Of a stretch of DNA of 64,000 nt, positions 12,741 to 23,250 are shown one piece after another. This DNA comes from Hibiscus mutabilis. Lineage: Eukaryota > Streptophyta > Magnoliopsida > Malvales > Malvaceae. A program made the position numbers and the translations under genes. The notes under the pieces were generated by a model. The model worked only from the letters and a program-made list of their open reading frames with translations, did no database searches and was not told the origin of the DNA. Within the stretch, counting starts at the first letter, position 1; each line of letters begins with the position of its first letter. Location of the stretch: the NCBI GenBank assembly GCA_019671005.1, contig CM033714.1, positions 81,769,909-81,833,908 on the forward strand, read 5' to 3'.

Positions 12741-13417
12741 GGGTGAAATACACTCCAATTCACTCGGTTATATGTTGATTACAAACAAGTCATTTTTTTC
12801 TTATAAAAGTTACAATTCGATCACTTAATTAAAATTTTATTACCAACAGATCACAAGACTGTTAAAATTGAAACATGAATTGGTATAGTGCAGTCTTAGT
12901 CCCAAAATTTATACATGTTTATCAATTTAATCCTAATTCAAAATTATTTAATAAATGTTAACACTTTATATTTAAAAATTTCAACATTGTACGCTCCTAA
13001 CACACCATCAGATCACTTGTCGCACTCGCTAATATTGTCCATCCACTTAATAAATAAAATATGGGATAACTTGACATACATAGAACTTCACTATAGACAC
13101 ATGGTAGACTAATGGAACATAGTCATATATCCCTACATGTCATCTGCCAGCAAACGTCGCTTCAATATTGAAGTTTTTAAAAATGAAGAGTTAAATTTAT
13201 TAAATTATTTTGAAATAGGAACAAATTAATATAATGTGTAAGTTTGAGTACCGGAATTGTTATTATACCAACTCATTTAGACGTTAGTTGGAATTTTAAC
13301 CATAAAGTGATCTGGTTGTAACAAAATTTTAATTGAATGACAAAATTGTAACTTTTCAAAAATAAGTGACCCATTTGTAACTGAATACATAATTGAGTGG
13401 TTGGGGTGTATTTTACC
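12741..13417. mobile_element. Foldback element with TIRs of about 250-300 bp
   Basis: The left arm starts GGGTGAAATACACTCCAATT. The reverse complement of the right arm starts GGTAAAATACACCCCAACCA, and both then share AAAGTTACAATT, AATTAAAATTTT and CAGATCAC blocks. The arms meet near the middle, so the whole element can fold on itself. It codes for nothing. No clean target duplication is visible. Long-TIR elements of this shape are usually Mutator-type. Confidence 0.65.
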
Positions 13418-13486
13418 TTAAATATAATTATAAATTGGCAAAGACAAATGAATTAGTTAATTAAATTAAACCAGTAATACCAACTT

Positions 13487-13558
13487 GTGGCTGTAGTTTA
13501 GTGGTAAGAATTCCACGTTGTGGCCGTGGAGACCTGGGCTCGAATCCCAGCAGCCACA
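13487..13558 (+). tRNA. trnH-GUG: tRNA-His (anticodon GTG)
   Basis: A 72-nt cloverleaf. Acceptor stem GTGGCTG (13487-13493) pairs with CAGCCAC (13551-13557), with discriminator A at 13558. The D arm contains TAGTTTAGTGGTAAGA (A box) and the T arm GGTTCGA-like GGCTCGAATCC (B box). The anticodon stem CCACG/CGTGG encloses loop TTGTGGC, giving anticodon GTG at 13520-13522. There is no intron. A CAA-type initiation motif (CCAACTT) lies just upstream, as in many plant tRNA genes, and TTTT at 13564 can act as the Pol III terminator. The G at position -1 of tRNA-His is added after transcription. Confidence 0.97.
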
Positions 13559-13749
13559 AAATATTTTATTTTCCTTCTTTTCGGTCCATCAGACGCTGCC
13601 GTTTTGCTTCAGGGGTGTACAATTCGAAGTCAATAAAAGGCCTCTTTTACTCTCGGTGTTTGGTTTCACTTGTTTTTTTTTCCAGAGATATCTGCTCTTT
13701 GCTTCAGCGCTTTGGTTTGCCTCGCCGCGCCTCACCTGCATCCGTCAAG

Positions 13750-14794
13750 GTACGTCATTGTTCTTCTCATTGATCACCGTATCAATGTATAACGACCTTA
13801 ATCAGATCATCGGTTTCTTTTTCGTTCATAGTCGACGATTCATCTCTTTGTTTTTCGTGTTATTTTGGCTCGTCCGTTCGCATATTTCAATTTTCCTGTT
13901 CTTGAATTGTTCGTCATTGCGATTTTGGTTATATAAGCTGAAAACTGAACGATTTCTAGCAATAAGTGACCGCATAGACTCTGGATCTGGAGTTTGAACA
14001 GGTTACTTTTTCAAATTCATCATTTGTTGGATGTTTATCGTATTTTTCGTAAATTTAGGAAAATATTTTATGTTTTTATACTCTTAATCATATCCTTCTT
14101 CTTCTTTTTTCATTCTGTATGTCCGTTACTATGTGCCATGTGTCTGTTTGATTTAAGCCTATGCATTTCATTCTCACAATTCACATCGTAAATGAAATCC
14201 AAATATTTAAATTCTAGCCATCTTTTCTTCTTCGTTTTGAGTACCGTGTTTGATGAGAATATATTAGGACAAGGTTATCTGATATTCTAAATAGATGGAA
14301 ATGTTTTTTTAAAAATGAACATTCTTGTATTTGTATTGAACATATACTTGTACTCGATACTCACCTAGTAACATAGACATTTCGAGTATATTCTTGTATC
14401 TGACACTCACATAGAATGATGTAGATAATTGGAACTTCGAAACCTTCTTTGAAATTAGAGATTCGTTGGCAATATTTGTGATTTATGTACTGATTTACAG
14501 TTTTTCGCATGTTGCTTTGACCCCCCCCCCCCTGAAGTATCCTGTTTGGTCTTTACTCGAACAATTTTATAGGATATGTTATTCTAAATATTCGAGTGTT
14601 TTAAAAAAATTGAATATACTCGCATCGGACGTTTGCTTGTACCCGATATTTTTACCAAGTTACATTGATATTTAGAGTATTTTATAATATAGATGGAGTT
14701 TGAACTTTGAAGCTTTCTTTGAGACTAGGGATTCATTTGGCTATATTTGTGATTTGCGTACTGATTTGAGGTTAATTTTTATGTGATGATGCAG
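13750..14794 (+). other. 5' UTR intron of OST4
   Basis: The donor is AAG|GTACGT at 13750 and the acceptor TGATGATGCAG ends at 14794, directly before the OST4 start codon. The upstream GC-richer stretch (about 13600-13749) is the likely 5' UTR exon, lying close behind the tRNA-His gene. A 12-13-nt run of C at about 14520 lies inside the intron and is a likely site of length variation or assembly error. Confidence 0.75.
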
Positions 14795-14908
14795 ATGATT
14801 GATGATGAACAGCTGGGATTTCTTGCCAATTTTCTAGGCATTTTTATATTCACACTGGTTATTGCTTATCATTATGTGACGGCTGACCCAAAATATGAAG
14901 GAAACTGA
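14795..14908 (+). CDS. OST4: OST4, oligosaccharyltransferase subunit 4
   Basis: A 37-residue membrane protein that stabilises the oligosaccharyltransferase complex, which attaches N-linked glycans in the endoplasmic reticulum. The protein starts MIDDEQLGFLANFLGIFIF and ends YHYVTADPKYEGN. A short acidic N-terminus is followed by a single transmembrane helix (about residues 8-27) and a short polar tail. Plant OST4A/B proteins have almost exactly this length and sequence, so it is complete. The ATG follows immediately after the acceptor of a 1.0-kb 5' UTR intron. It is easy to miss because it is so short. The tRNA-His gene lies about 1.2 kb upstream on the same strand. Confidence 0.93.
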   Translation: MIDDEQLGFLANFLGIFIFTLVIAYHYVTADPKYEGN

Positions 14909-15036
14909 AAAAAGGGTATGCTTGAAAACTAATGTATGCAACTTTTAAATAAGAACCTTTAGATTTTACTTCTTGAATTGGCATTTAGTCATTTTTTCTT
15001 TAAGATTTTTAGCATATTGTCATTGTTCTCCAGTGG

Positions 15037-15808
15037 CATTTAGTGATGCTTTGTTTTTCATCTATTATTTTTGGGTCAATATGAGAGCAATGACATAGCA
15101 AATTATAAAACAGTCCTACACGTAGGAATTCCGTTGGCATCAACCATAGCATTGGCACACCGCTAAGGCACTGCTGGCTATCAGGGCAGAGTGGTTGAAC
15201 CTTATGGGAAACGATTACCAGTACCTACCATCGAGTCGGGATTTGTTGCTTATGGTACTACACTTTAGATTTCAGGTAAGAAATTAACCATCCTTTCCGA
15301 TCACTACTCAACTGTAGGTACTGCTAATTGTTTCCCACAATGTTCGACCAAACCATGTCGGACAGTCCCTTAATCAAGAGCTATATGGTGTCTTGGTGGG
15401 TATGGCAAAAGGAGCACTGTTTCATTTAGTGATGCTTTGTTTTTCATCTATTATTTTTGGGTCAATATGAGAGCAATGACATAGCAAATTATAAAACAGT
15501 CCTACACGTAGGAATTCCGTTGGCATCAACCATAGCATTGGCACACCGCTAAGGCACTGCTGGCTATCAGGGCAGAGTGGTTGAACCTTATGGGAAACGA
15601 TTACCAGTACCTATCATCGAGTCGGGATTTGTTGCTTATGGTACTACACTTTAGATTTCAGGTAAGAAATTAACCATCCTTTCCGATCACTACTCAACTG
15701 TAGGTACTGCTAATTGTTTCCCACAATGTTCGACCAAAACATGTCGGACAGTCCCTTAATCAAGAGCTATATGGTGTCTTGGTGGGTATGGCAAAAGGAG
15801 CACTGTTT
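15037..15808. repeat. Near-perfect 386-bp tandem duplication
   Basis: Bases 15037-15422 and 15423-15808 are two head-to-tail copies with a period of exactly 386. I see only a few substitutions (for example CTACCATCG versus CTATCATCG, ACCAAACC versus ACCAAAAC), so the duplication is young. Short open stretches occur in each copy but there is no full frame and I do not recognise a protein. It lies in the 3' flank of OST4. Confidence 0.92.
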
Positions 15809-16809
15809 CATGTGCCTGAATACCTCTAGTGTCTACATTAATAAAAATTGGCCGTATCCCACAGCTGCTCTATCATTGGACCATTGAGATGTCCTGGAAA
15901 TGGAAAGGCGAAAATTGCAAAGTAGAAGTGAACTTTGGGGTGCTTCAAATCCTAAGTGAAAATTATACCATTAAACTTAGTACCTGCTTAGAATACGAAT
16001 CGGATTGTGACCTGAAATTTTTTTGTCCTTCGTTAGATTATGAATTAAGTCGAGTACGGATTTAATTCTTCTAAATTACAAAAGAAAGTATTCAATTAAT
16101 TGCATTTTTTTTGCAAATAACTAATTTGTTTATTTTAAGTTGGTTCAATTTGACATAAAATGAAAAGTTTAAGGGTAAAAAGAGACAAAAATTAATGGAT
16201 CTTATAATAATTTAATTATTTTAATAGATGACACCTAAGTATCTCGTTTTAGTTTGGGAATCTATAATATATATTTTTCAAATTACAATTCTTTTGAATT
16301 AAAAAAATTTATTTATGATTCTCTTGAGAATTTTAACAGATTTGATTAAAAATGCTTTACGTGAGTTTAAAGAACTCAAATATCAACTTCTCTCCCATAT
16401 GCGTACTCAGTTTTCATCTTCAAGTGCTCCGAGTCGTTTCTAATTTTATGAATCCAGCATCCACAGAGTCGAGGGGCAAAATCTGTACTAATACAATACT
16501 TAACGTTGATAATATGACTTTAAGAATCTGCGTACCGATTCTCTAAACGATGCTTTGCATATATATTTATAGTTTGACTTCGAGCAAAGATTTTTCCTTT
16601 TCTTTTGTGCTAATACAGTTACAATAGTTCCTTTATAAAATTCGGTGGAGAATCATATATCACTTTACCAATAGGGTTACCACGATTTCACTTTGCAAGA
16701 TCGTCCGCAACTAGTCGAGGCCGAACCTCCCGGTCACAAGCAAACATCGCTCGAATTGTATTTTCTTGCAAGGCCATGGATGCACACGTAATAATAGCAT
16801 AAGTTTAGC

Positions 16810-17055
16810 TTAGGAGCTATCGGTTTCGATTATAACCTTCAAGAATCCCTTGCTCCTAGCAAATTTCAATGCCTCGTGTACTGCCCAATCTCGTCCACCG
16901 TTTTCATCCCGAATAACACAACCCGCTCCATCAGCATTAACTTTCACACAACCCGGCGGGGGTTTTATCCAGCAACTCAACACGTCACCTGAAACCGCAG
17001 TAGCACTGAGATACCCAGAATCCGCTCGCCGTACTCCCTCCAGGTCTGTCTCCAT
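16810..17055 (-). pseudogene. Fragment of LINE-type RNase H (RVT_3) domain
   Basis: A relic of a non-LTR retrotransposon RNase H domain, a type common in plant genomes. The minus-strand peptide contains WIKPPPGCVKVNADGA, the usual start of the domain with its first catalytic Asp, then GCVIRDENGG, ALKFARSKGF and KVIIETDSS near the end. The middle of the domain, including the alternating Gly/Glu stretch, has been deleted. Neither the reverse transcriptase nor the rest of the element is present. It is too short and damaged to work. Confidence 0.8.
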
Positions 17056-17127
17056 TGAGCAAAGATTTTTAAATTTTCAGGCTTTTCAGCTTAATATAAT
17101 TAGAGTGTTCAATTCTATGAACAATTA

Positions 17128-17446
17128 AACTACCTGATGATAATAGTTTAATTTCTCCTAGAAAAATTGCATTTGCCTAAGGGCTTCATTGTATATTTTT
17201 CACTAATTATTGCACGCATGGAATGGAATTCAAGAGTACTAAACTGATAAAAACAACATTTTAGGTACTGAACTGCAATTAAACAGATCGTATTCATTGC
17301 CTAGTAGGGGTAATATATTCCCATAATACACCGGGAGTTTTCAAAACAAACAGAGATTCCTTCAAAACATAAATTGCAGAAAACATAAACATATAGAACC
17401 ACCAGAAGCCGTTAAACACATCGGCAATACCATCTTAATATTTGGT
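17128..17446 (-). other. 3' flank and probable 3' UTR of HSP70
   Basis: No gene of its own. It follows the HSP70 stop codon on the minus strand and is the likely 3' UTR and terminator region. Confidence 0.5.
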
Positions 17447-19842
17447 TTAATCGACTTCCTCAATCTTAGGACCAGCACCACTGCCACCAGCAGGAGGAGC
17501 ATCGTCATCCATGCCACCACCCATGTCAGCCCCGGTACCTTGATACATCTTGGCAATGATGGGATTGCAGGTGCTCTCGAGCTCCTTCATCTTATCTTCA
17601 AACTCATCGGCTTCAGCTAGCTGGTTACCATCCAACCACTGGATCGCTCCATCGATGGCATCCTCAATCTTCTTCTTATCGGCCGGGTCAAGTTTGGATC
17701 CAATCTTCTCATCCCGGACAGTGTTTCTCATGTTGTATGAATAATTCTCCAATGCATTCTTGGCTTCGACCTTCTTCTTGTGCTCCTCATCTTCAGACTT
17801 GTACTTCTCGGCCTCTTGAACCATCTTCTCAATTTCTTCCTTCGACAAACGACCCTTGTCATTTGTGATAGTAATCTTATTCTTCTGGCCGGTAGTCTTG
17901 TCCTCGGCGGAGACATTCAAGATACCATTAGCATCAATGTCAAAGCAAACTGTAATCTGAGGAACACCCCTGGGTGCTGGAGGAATGCCAGATAGCTCAA
18001 ATTTACCCAACAGGTTGTTATCCCTTGTTCTAGCTCTCTCACCCTCGTAAACCTGGATCAAGACACCAGGCTGGTTATCCGAGTAAGTCGAAAACACCTG
18101 CTCCTTCTTGGTGGGAATAGTGGTGTTTCTTGGAATCAAAACTGTCATAACTCCACCGGCAGTTTCGAGTCCAAGGGACAAAGGAGTGACATCCAAAAGC
18201 AATAAGTCTTGAACCTTCTCATTGCCTTCACCACTCAAGATGGCAGCCTGAACTGCTGCACCGTAAGCAACGGCCTCATCAGGGTTAATGCTCTTGCAGA
18301 GCTCCTTGCCATTGAAAAAGTCTTGCAACAACTGCTGCACCTTCGGAATCCTAGTGGAACCACCAACAAGGACAACATCATCGACACTGCTCTTATCCAT
18401 CTTAGCATCTCTCAAACACTTCTCGACAGGCTCCATACAATTCCTGAAAAGATCCATGTTGAGCTCCTCGAACCTTGCACGGGTTATGGTGGTGTAAAAA
18501 TCAATACCCTCGTACAATGAATCAATCTCAATGGTAGTTTGGGCGGTTGATGAAAGGGTCCTCTTTGCTCTCTCACAAGCAGTCCTCAATCTCCTCAATG
18601 CCCTAGGGTTCCCACTGATATCCTTCTTATTCTTCCTCTTAAACTCTTGAACGAAATGGTTAACCATCCGATTATCGAAATCCTCTCCACCCAAATGGGT
18701 ATCACCAGCAGTGGCCTTAACTTCAAAGATACCTTCCTCAATGGTAAGCAAGGAAACATCAAAAGTGCCACCACCGAGATCAAAAATCAACACATTCTTT
18801 TCGCCAACACTGGTGGCTTTCTTATCAAGACCATAAGCAATGGCAGCTGCTGTTGGCTCATTGATGATTCGCATTACATTAAGGCCTGCAATGACTCCGG
18901 CATCCTTGGTGGCTTGTCTTTGGGAATCATTGAAGTAAGCAGGCACAGTAACAACAGCGTTCTTGATAGTCGATCCGAGGTAAGCCTCAGCAATCTCACG
19001 CATCTTGATTAACACCATTGATGAGATTTCCTCGGCAGCAAATTCCTTTTCCTCTCCCTTGTAAGTGACAACAATCATGGGCTTATCGCCAGGACCAGCA
19101 ATCACCTTAAAAGGCCAAAGCTTCATATCATTCTGAACCGATGAATCGCTAAACCTTCTGCCAATTAATCGCTTAGCATCTGTTTTATTTAAATTAAAAC
19201 AAAATCATAAGTTTTAGTCAACAAAAAATATACTCTAGTCAAATATCATAAAATCTCCAAATCCAAAAATGACGTCATCAATAACATTTAAGTACAAAAA
19301 CAATAATCTTATTTGTAGAAGTAATTTCTAAAAGCATACAAAATCTTAGATCTAAACCTACCATGCAATTATTTTTCAATTTACGGATTCAGATATGATA
19401 GCGTTAATAATCTAAAAAAGCAAACAAATTTAGCCAACACAATTGAACAGGAAAGCTAACTCTTCTAAACTTTCGCTAGTTGAATAATGACGTCATTAAT
19501 AACGTATAAAATACACAAAAAATACTTATTTGCAGAAGTAGTTTCTAAAGGCATGCAAAGTATCAGATCTAAACCTAAAGCACAACTTTTTAAAATTTAA
19601 AAAACGAAAGCGGGAAATAGTGATTTACCGAAGACAGTATTGATAGGATTCATGGCGACTTGATTTTTAGCAGCGTCGCCGATCAAACGCTCGGAATCCG
19701 TGAAGGCAACGTAAGACGGCGTCGTACGGTTGCCTTGGTCGTTGGCGATGATTTCGACACGGTCGTGTTGCCATACTCCGACGCACGAGTACGTCGTGCC
19801 GAGATCTATTCCGATCGCCGGCCCTTCTCCTTTTCCGGCCAT
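17447..19842 (-). CDS. HSC70: Cytosolic heat shock cognate 70 kDa protein (HSP70)
   Basis: An ATP-driven chaperone that binds exposed hydrophobic peptides in the cytosol and nucleus. There are two exons: 19629-19842 and 17447-19179, with a 449-bp intron splitting the Asp codon after NPINTVF (residue 72), the conserved intron site of plant HSP70 genes. The spliced protein is 648 residues. All three HSP70 signatures are present: GIDLGTTYS near residue 12, IFDLGGGTFDVSLL near 200 and VVLVGGSTRIPKVQQLL near 340. A linker and substrate-binding domain follow, and the C-terminus GPKIEEVD carries the EEVD motif that binds TPR co-chaperones and marks the cytosolic form. No lesion is visible. A perfect heat shock element and TATA box lie upstream, so it is probably heat inducible. 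Confidence 0.97.
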
Positions 19843-19949
19843 CGCTCAAAACTTTCAACAAAAATTAAAGAACAAAATCGGGAAGAAAATAAGAGTTTTT
19901 TGTTCTTGTGAATTGAACTGTGTGGTTTAGCAGCATTAAGTGGTAGTGA

Positions 19950-19956
19950 TTTTATA
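19950..19956 (-). promoter_or_regulatory. TATA box of HSP70
   Basis: TATAAAA on the minus strand, about 110 bp upstream of the HSP70 start codon and about 25 bp downstream of the heat shock element. The spacing suits a heat-inducible core promoter. Confidence 0.7.
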
Positions 19957-19980
19957 TGTTTCAAATTTCGCTGAGTATAG

Positions 19981-19993
19981 TTCTAGAATGTTC
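19981..19993 (-). promoter_or_regulatory. Perfect heat shock element
   Basis: TTCTAGAATGTTC has three alternating 5-bp units (nTTCn nGAAn nTTCn) with no mismatch, the binding site of a heat shock factor trimer. It lies about 140 bp upstream of the HSP70 ATG and just upstream of its TATA box. Confidence 0.82.
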
Positions 19994-20240
19994 GGATGGG
20001 AAATTGGGGATTTTGAGCCGTTGGATTCAAAAGAGTGAACGGTTGAGATTTGTTTTTTATGTGGATAAAGAAAAGTAAATGGGGTCCACTATGTGTTTTG
20101 GTTGCGGTTTCAGCCAGGCGGGTGAGAATTTTGATTTTCCTTTGATGAGGTCGGCCACGGGCTTTTGACGGGTAGACTTTGCAGGGTTCGGATCCAAACC
20201 GTTTATTTTGACGAGATGCTAAAAAAATCATTTTTAACAC

Positions 20241-21575
20241 TTTAAATAATAAAAATTAAAAAGTATTATTAAAAAGTTTGATATTTATTTTAAAAAGTTT
20301 AAGTTCGAGTAATTTTTTTTGTATAGACTGTGATTTAACAAAGGGTTAATAAAAATATAAACAAATACTATTTATAATCCCATTAAGACTAATTAAAATA
20401 ACAAAATTATGTATCTCATTATTAAATCAAATTAAAAATTATTATTAAATAATAATTTAAATCAGAAAAAATAAGACTAAGCTGTACTTGGTTAGAGGGT
20501 GAGTTACCTTCAAAATCATTAATCTTAATTTTAAATTTCATTTATATTTTTTACTTACAATATATTTTTACATATCATTGTCAAATAATATTTAATCCAC
20601 AATTTAAATATTATTGTTAGAATTTATAAAAGTTATAAAAGAACTACTCAATTTAATATAATGGATGAGAATTTGATAACATTTTTTACTTAATAAAATG
20701 AAAAAAAAACAAGGGGACAAATGGGAGATGAAGAAAAGGAAAAAGAAATAACAAATGAGATGGTACTTAAGAAAATAGATTTTTTTACTCAATTTAATCT
20801 TAAGGGATGTTGAACCAACAACTTAAAAAAGGGAGAATGCCAACTTAATTAAGTAGATCTAGATAATATATACAATAATATTTTTCATAAATAATTTAAA
20901 TAACATCTATGATAAATTTTTGCAAATATTTAAAGTTGGATTAAAAGGGATATTTTTAAAATGTAAAAACTTTTTATTTAATAGAAAAAAGGGATAATTT
21001 TAATTTTGAATCGGATTAATTTTTAAAAATTTTAAAATCAAATCAACTCAAACTCAAACTTTTATAAAAAAATGATTCATCAGATGAATTTAAAATCTGC
21101 ATACCTTCTTATAAAAAAAATCTGTATACCTTTCTAAATGCATGGCTAATATATAATATAAGAAGAAGTTTAAGGGTGAAGCGCCTTAAAATGAGGCTAA
21201 AATGAAGCATAATTGAAATTCTTATAAAAGTTGTTAAAATTTCATTGTCGGTTTTTTTCGGTATATATCGAATTTTTTTACGAAAGTATAAGAATTTTGA
21301 TATATATCAAGTTTTTTACAAAAAAAATATAAAAATTTCGAAAGCATAAAAATTTCAGTATATATTAAATTTTTTATAAAAATATAAAAATTTCGATATA
21401 TACCAAAATATTAATATCAAAATTCTTATATTTTTATAAAAATTTACATCTCTTTTTTATAAATTTTATTATAAGGCACGTTAGGAAAACCCTAATTCAT
21501 TTCAAAGCAAATCAGGCTCACAACCACCGATTCGCCATTCTCAGTCAGTCGTCTAAGCTCTAAACACCCAAAGAA
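20241..21575. other. Intergenic DNA between the HSP70 and UGT promoters
   Basis: HSP70 and UGT are divergent, so both promoters lie in 19.85-21.57 kb. No gene is seen. At about 21285-21450 there are several imperfect AT-rich repeats of the type AAAATATAAAAATTTCGATATATA. GC rises at about 21480, where the UGT 5' UTR probably starts. Confidence 0.55.
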
Positions 21576-23168
21576 ATGCAGAAACAAGGGGAAATCACCA
21601 GCAGGCTAGTGTTTGTATTATACCCATTTCAAGGCCACATAAACCCCATGCTCCAGTTAGCCACCGTCTTCCACACAAAAGGCTACTCCATCACCATAAT
21701 TCACCCCGAATTCAACTCCCCCAACCCTTCGAACCACCCTCGGTTCACCTTCGTATCCATCCCCGATAAGCTGCTCGACTCCAATGTCTCACTCTCGCCC
21801 GGGGATTTCATGACTCGTATTTTCGCTCTCAATAAGAACTGTGTAGCACCGTTGAAGCAATGCTTGGAACGAATGCTGGACGACGACAAGCATTCCGTCG
21901 AACATATTGCCGGCGTTATATATGATTGTTTCATGTACTTTGCTCAGTTTGTCGCCGATGATCTCGGTTTACCGGGCTTTAGCATGCGTCCCGTTGCTGC
22001 AGCGTGGTTGCTCGTTTCTGTCATTCCTCGTACTGAGCAAGGTATGTTAGCAAATTCAAAAGGTTTAATATTCCCTTTCTAATGTATTTTAGGATTTAAT
22101 TAGCGGTCCGCAATTGTAACAACCGTCGGCATCATCCGAAATTGTAATAGGTGCAACTTTTATGTTCACAACATAATAACATTCGTTAGGTTCGAAATTG
22201 CGGTAAACATGACCGAAACTTCAATTTAAGTTCCTGAATTTTTACCCAAATTTGATTCAAAGAATCAAAACTCTCAGTATATACTACCATTTAATGTGAC
22301 AGAATCTGTGTTTGAAAGCCAAATAACAGAGCTTCAACCCCTTGAGCTTACATCTATTGCAAAGAATGCAACAGATGCTTCGACAGAGATGAGAGCTGCT
22401 ATGTTAAACGCTACGGAAAGATCATCCGGCGTGATCTTGAACACGATGGAATTTCTCGAATATGAAGCACTGTTGACGATACGAGAATACTCGCCTGCTC
22501 CGCTTTTTGCAACCGGCCCTTTTCACAAACTAGCTCTGTCCGGTTCAAGTTCGTTACTGCAGGAAGATGCACGCTGCATTTCTTGGCTCGATGAGCAAGC
22601 CCCGAGATCGGTCATCTATGTCAGCTTCGGGAGCACCGCTAGCTTGAGTGAGCAAGACATTGTCGAGATGGCTTGGGGCTTAGCCGAAAGCGAACAGCCG
22701 TTTCTGTGGGTGATAAGGCCTGGTTCGGTTCTCGGGTCGACCGAGTTATTATTACATGATGGTTTCCGAGAGAGAGTCGGGGACATAGGTTTCATCGTGG
22801 AATGGGCACCTCAACAGGAAGTATTGGCACATGATGCGGTGGGCGGATTTTGGACTCACTGTGGATGGAATTCTACACTCGAGAGTGTCTCCGAAGGGGT
22901 ACCGATGCTATGCCAGCCTTGTTTCGGGGACCAGTTCCTTAACATGAGGTACATTTGTTATGTGTGGAAAATCGGCCTTCGATTGGAGAATGTGCTGGAG
23001 CGGGGAAAGATAGAAGATGCCATTAGAACACTAATGGTGAACATACAAGGAGAGGAGATAAGAAACAGAGCCATGGAATTCAAGACGAAAACAGAACTGT
23101 GTCTACTAGAAGGCGGCTCTTCGTCGAGCTCCTTGGATGAGTTCACAAAGCGGATCTCATCAGCTTGA
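21576..23168 (+). CDS. UDP-glycosyltransferase, UGT76-like
   Basis: Transfers a sugar, probably glucose from UDP-glucose, to a small hydrophobic acceptor in the cytosol. The exons are 21576-22041 and 22303-23168, joined by a 261-bp intron (CAAG|GTATGT ... GTGACAG) that restores one 443-residue frame. The catalytic His is His21 in FQGHINPML, a context typical of family 76. The PSPG box that binds the sugar nucleotide starts at Trp323 (WAPQQEVLAHDAVGG) and includes HCGWNS, and it ends with FGDQ, whose final Gln favours UDP-glucose. The length is slightly short for the family (about 450-460) but no domain is missing. The acceptor cannot be told from sequence. UGT76 members act on cytokinins, N-hydroxypipecolic acid, isoleucic acid and terpenoids, among others. 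The ENTH gene converges on it with 82 bp between stop codons. Confidence 0.92.
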
Positions 23169-23250
23169 TACTTTTATTACATGGTCAACAAGCTGTAACA
23201 TTAACTAGTACTAGTGTTTCTCTATTTGGTGTGTTTTTATATTACATGGT

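Noticed and set aside
13501..13997. Open frames of 90 and 159 codons beginning in the tRNA gene
   Set aside because: They start inside tRNA-His and run across the OST4 5' UTR exon and intron; no domain, and the tRNA and splice signals explain the region.
15829..16065. 78-codon frame after the tandem duplication
   Set aside because: No domain, no splice or promoter context, and composition like the AT-rich flanks.
17550..19012. Several open frames of 62-121 codons on the strand opposite HSP70
   Set aside because: They are shadows of the highly biased HSP70 codons; none shows a known domain and the HSP70 frame explains the sequence.
19667..20240. Open frames over the HSP70 promoter, both strands
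   Set aside because: They overlap exon 1 in other frames or the TATA/HSE region and show no protein family signal.
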